Shown here: piece after piece, positions 63,271 through 64,000 of the stretch
Layout of the letters: each line of letters starts with the position of its first letter
Numbering within the stretch: the stretch's first letter is position 1
Assembly (NCBI RefSeq): GCF_024753205.1
Contig: NZ_JANUGZ010000002.1
Location: 930,001-994,000, forward strand
From: Massilia aurea
GTDB taxonomy: Bacteria; Pseudomonadota; Gammaproteobacteria; Burkholderiales; Burkholderiaceae_D
Direction: 5' to 3'
DNA: 64,000 bases
The notes under the pieces: generated by a model
What the model was told of the DNA's origin: nothing
Database searches by the model: none
What the model saw: the letters and a program-made list of their open reading frames with translations, nothing else
Position numbers and translations under genes: made by a program

Positions 63271-64000
63271 ATGACCACGACCAAGTATTCCTCACTGTCA
63301 CCGATGTGGCGCCTGTACATCGCCGCCTGGCTGAGCTACATGCTGGTGATTGCACTGGTGATGCAGGCCGACACCCTGCTGGCAGGCCGGCTCGATCCAT
63401 CCCTGTTCTGGCGAGCCTTTGTGAGCATTGCGCCATCGGCTGCGATGCTGGCCCTGCTCTGGCCGCTCAGTGGCCGCTTCGAACGGCGCGCCGTCGCCGG
63501 CGTGCAGCGCTTCGTGATCCACGTCGTGGCGGCAGTGGCGTTTGCCACCTACGCGCACACGGTGCTGGTCGTGACGCAGAACCCGCCACCCCATCCGCTG
63601 TCCTGGCACCTGTGGCCCTTCCTGTACAACATGATGAGCTACGCCGTGGTGGCCGGCGTGTTTCACCTGGTGCGCGCCAACGCCGCGACCCAGCGCCAGG
63701 CCCTCGCCACGCAGCAGGCGCAGACGCTGCTGGTGGCGAGCGAACTGGGCGCGCTGCGCAGCAAGCTCAATCCGCACTTCCTGTTCAATACCCTGCACTC
63801 GATCATCGCCCTCACCGGCCGCAATCCGGAGGCGGCCGAGACGGCGCTGTTCCAGTTTTCGAACATGCTGCGCTATGTGCTCGACACCGAGCGCGCCGGC
63901 ATCGACCGCGTCACCCTGGACGCCGAACTCGATTTCGTGCGCGACTATCTGGAGCTGGAAAGCCTGCGCCTGGGCGAGCGCCTGCGGGTCGAGTGGGATC
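63271..64000 (+). CDS. LytS/YehU-type sensor histidine kinase (3' end outside window)
   Basis: The 243 visible residues start at an ATG and the frame runs off the window end. Four hydrophobic segments (about 14-32, 48-66, 82-102 and 114-133) form the membrane part. A short coiled-coil-like linker follows, then the His_kinase domain with SKLNPHFLFNTLHSI (His169) and LSxMLRY-like FSNMLRYVL. The ATPase domain is cut off. Family members pair with LytTR-type response regulators, probably encoded just beyond the window. Confidence 0.93.
   Translation, partial: MTTTKYSSLSPMWRLYIAAWLSYMLVIALVMQADTLLAGRLDPSLFWRAFVSIAPSAAMLALLWPLSGRFERRAVAGVQRFVIHVVAAVAFATYAHTVLVVTQNPPPHPLSWHLWPFLYNMMSYAVVAGVFHLVRANAATQRQALATQQAQTLLVASELGALRSKLNPHFLFNTLHSIIALTGRNPEAAETALFQFSNMLRYVLDTERAGIDRVTLDAELDFVRDYLELESLRLGERLRVEWD

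Overview
The window is a high-GC chromosomal segment of a betaproteobacterium, most likely Massilia or another Oxalobacteraceae. This is judged from gene order (pgk-pyk-fba-purC-purE-purK-sua5; hda-HAD phosphatase-pcnB-folK; recA-recX) and from protein style, not from a database search. About 60 genes are called. No rRNA, tRNA, CRISPR array or transposase gene was seen.

Layout. Positions 1-3072 hold the end of an EAL-domain protein, an OmpW porin and a GDSL-type lipoprotein esterase. Positions 3073-10747 are a minus-strand glycolysis/purine block (pgk, pyk, fba, purC, purE, purK, sua5). Positions 10908-17191 carry azlCD, a CHCC zinc-finger protein, a YheT-type hydrolase, a BepA-like M48 protease, moaC and a MerR-type regulator. 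Positions 17323-25585 carry a fasciclin protein, an S9 peptidase, a type IV pilin gene with an excellent sigma-54 promoter, sucCD, a DUF2889 protein, recX and recA (with an SOS box). Positions 25807-32606 hold a two-component system, a two-subunit sodium:solute symporter and a second S9 peptidase.

Positions 32622-48601 are a partial type VI secretion island. It has the baseplate genes tssK (divergent), tssE, tssF and tssG, then vgrG, a lipase effector, a Tli4-like immunity protein, a PAAR protein, three tandem Sel1-repeat membrane proteins with an exact 1671-bp period, and a second PAAR protein. No sheath, tube, ATPase or membrane-complex genes lie in the window. From vgrG's 3' end onward the island becomes visibly A+T-richer, which suggests acquired DNA.

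After it come a frameshifted cysC, purM, hda, a HAD phosphatase, pcnB, folK and a NUDIX hydrolase. Positions 54518-57005 are an array of small minus-strand genes separated by degenerate hairpin-bearing repeats. The whole array is bounded by a perfect 14-bp inverted repeat. An arsRCBH operon follows, then panB, a DeoR regulator coupled to an MFS transporter, and the start of a LytS-type sensor kinase.

The parts most worth a second look are the PAAR-bracketed Sel1 triplet and the inverted-repeat-bounded small-gene array.
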